From Nitrospira sp. (lineage in GTDB: Bacteria > Nitrospirota > Nitrospiria > Nitrospirales > Nitrospiraceae): a stretch of 64,000 nt of DNA. This document shows positions 62,979 through 64,000 of the stretch, in pieces (position 1 is the first letter of the stretch; every line of letters starts with the position of its first letter). A program made the position numbers and the translations under genes. A model generated the notes under the pieces. The model searched no databases. It saw only the letters and a list, made by a program, of their open reading frames with translations, and was not told the DNA's origin. The stretch lies in assembly GCA_005116965.1 (NCBI GenBank), contig SWDG01000025.1, forward strand, positions 45,415 through 109,414, given 5' to 3'.

Positions 62979-63520
62979 GGGGACTCTGGGGCGTGACATC
63001 TCTTCACGCAGCCAAGGAGAACCCACCCATCGGCAGCATCTCTCCGGAGAGAGTCGCCGATTACGTGCATGCCATCCTGGAGGCTGACCGGACGATCTAC
63101 ACGACGTACATCGTCAACCGTATGCAGGAGAAAGGCATCGTCGCTGCGACCGAACATTGGGAGCAGGACAACACACTCCCTCTGCCGGCTCAGTTTCTTC
63201 AACATTCAGGCCGGTTGGTCGCCGAGAGTGGACGGGGCATCCGCTACAGACTGATTGGGTTCTCTCCAATCTATCAACGCAACGCGCCTGCCACAGAGTT
63301 TGAACGAAAAGCGCTGGAGGTGCTTAGGCGAGAGCCTGACCGGCCAATTACCGGAGTGGTGTCAAGCGGCAAGAAGCAGTACTTCCAAGCCATCTATGCA
63401 GACCGTGCCGTCTCATCTGCCTGCATCATGTGCCACAACAGTCATCCGTTAAGCCCGAAGCAGGACTTCAAGTTGAATGATGTGATGGGTGGGATCGCCA
63501 TTACGATTCCGCTGGAGTAG
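62927..63520 (+). CDS. exported c-type haem sensor-like protein (DUF3365/Tll0287-like)
   Basis: 197 residues. A signal peptide (IALFVGGLWGVTSLHA) precedes a domain with YTTYIVNRMQEKGIVAATEH, RYRLIGFSPIYQRNAPATEF and a single haem site CIMCHNSHPLSPKQDFKLND. The layout fits the DUF3365 (c-type haem, Tll0287-like) family, which often appears as the periplasmic sensor of histidine kinases. GAAGGAGG lies just upstream of ATG 62927, inside the preceding kinase gene, so translation is independent although transcription is shared. It probably supplies redox input to one of the kinases. Confidence 0.88.
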   Translation: MDTVRITFRAATIALFVGGLWGVTSLHAAKENPPIGSISPERVADYVHAILEADRTIYTTYIVNRMQEKGIVAATEHWEQDNTLPLPAQFLQHSGRLVAESGRGIRYRLIGFSPIYQRNAPATEFERKALEVLRREPDRPITGVVSSGKKQYFQAIYADRAVSSACIMCHNSHPLSPKQDFKLNDVMGGIAITIPLE

Positions 63521-63591
63521 CAGGACACATGATAGGTCCTTGTCGGCTGGAGAGCCAAAACACTGTGCGCGGGTGCAGCGTGACAAGGAGG

Positions 63592-64000
63592 TTACGAAGG
63601 CGTGGGCGGGCTTGCGGGAGCGACCGGTGGCTTGAGGTGGTACTCCTCTCGATAGATCTGCACCGCTGTCATCAGCAGGCTGATAAGGATCGGGCCAACG
63701 AACAGTCCAAGCAACCCGTACAACGCCAACCCGCCCAACACGCTGAGTACGAGAAGCAACACGGGAATCTGCACATCTTGGCCGATCAACCACGGGCGTA
63801 GGAACTGGTCGACCATCGACACGACGCCAATTCCCCACACCAGCATAATCAGCGCTTTCCCGCTTGCACCCACCCAGAAGAGATAAAGCGCCACAGGTCC
63901 CCACACCAGTCCCGTTCCGCCGAACGGGATCGGCGCCAACACGGTCGTCAACGCGGTCAGTCCCACCGGAAACGGCACATCGAGCGCCCAATAGGCCATC
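63592..64000 (-). CDS. AI-2E family transporter, C-terminal part, cut by window edge
   Basis: At least 136 residues to the stop at 63592; the frame stays open to the window edge. Four hydrophobic helices are visible with the family segments APIPFGGTGLVWGPVALYLF (LP.G....W.P), WGIGVVSMVDQFLRPWLIGQ (the 'D..(L/I)(R/K)P' motif) and ILLLVLSVLGGLALYGLLGL plus FVGPILISLLMTAVQIYREE. The name AI-2E covers exporters with varied substrates; the real substrate is unknown. The Pro/Ser-rich tail is atypically short. Confidence 0.88.
   Translation of the reverse strand, partial: MAYWALDVPFPVGLTALTTVLAPIPFGGTGLVWGPVALYLFWVGASGKALIMLVWGIGVVSMVDQFLRPWLIGQDVQIPVLLLVLSVLGGLALYGLLGLFVGPILISLLMTAVQIYREEYHLKPPVAPASPPTPS

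Overview
The window looks like a chromosomal segment of a Nitrospira-type bacterium (phylum Nitrospirota). This is inferred from gene content: one long cluster holds a Rieske/cytochrome b complex, many c-type cytochromes and two cytochrome bd-like membrane proteins, as I recall from nitrite-oxidising and comammox Nitrospira. Hopanoid genes, the MEP isoprenoid pathway, an Mla lipid-transport operon and a PEP-CTERM-like secreted protein fit the same assignment. No nitrite oxidoreductase alpha/beta or ammonia-oxidation genes are present, so the lifestyle cannot be read from this window alone.

Layout. 1-5.5 kb: a cut-off thermonuclease-like gene, an RRM RNA-binding protein, a CsbD-like stress protein, a LuxR-type regulator and a run of small orphan genes, one of which seems to start at ATC. 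5.9-9.1 kb: tRNA-Thr(CGT), a lipoprotein with a caspase-like fold whose catalytic His and Cys are both replaced, and ubiA. 9.1-20.8 kb (minus strand): the respiratory cluster, with diheme and monoheme cytochromes c, a haem-b EB_dh-type protein, two CydA-like proteins, a b6-type cytochrome b and a PRC-barrel/Rieske fusion. 21-35.7 kb (minus): hpnH, a GT87-type mannosyltransferase-like protein, ispG, dxs, an Omp85-like barrel, mlaC-D-F-E, hpnG and squalene-hopene cyclase, with tRNA-Cys(GCA) between. Together these can make isoprenoid precursors, cyclise squalene, extend hopene and move lipids across the envelope.

36-44 kb: a small membrane protein, smc with an in-frame amber codon ahead of its Walker A motif, ispH and a PEP-CTERM-like protein. 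44-54.8 kb: a PhoB/PhoR-like pair, fabH, a BamD-like lipoprotein, ccdA with a TlpA-type thioredoxin, metK and ahcY (S-adenosylmethionine cycle), a Nitrospira-style intergenic palindromic repeat, and an indoleamine 2,3-dioxygenase family protein. 54.8-58 kb is an accessory patch: an IS3-family element that has split a gene, a truncated signal-peptide ORF, and a HepT/MntA toxin-antitoxin pair. 58-64 kb: a CGFT glutaredoxin with BolA, then a signalling operon of a receiver protein, a Rossmann-fold/histidine-kinase fusion, a Cache-HAMP-PAS histidine kinase and a DUF3365-type haem protein, and finally a cut-off AI-2E family transporter.

The observations most worth checking are the amber codon in smc, the ATC-start small gene, the catalytically dead caspase-like lipoprotein with a predicted leaderless promoter, the Rossmann-kinase/haem-sensor operon, and the twin bd-like proteins inside the bc-complex cluster.
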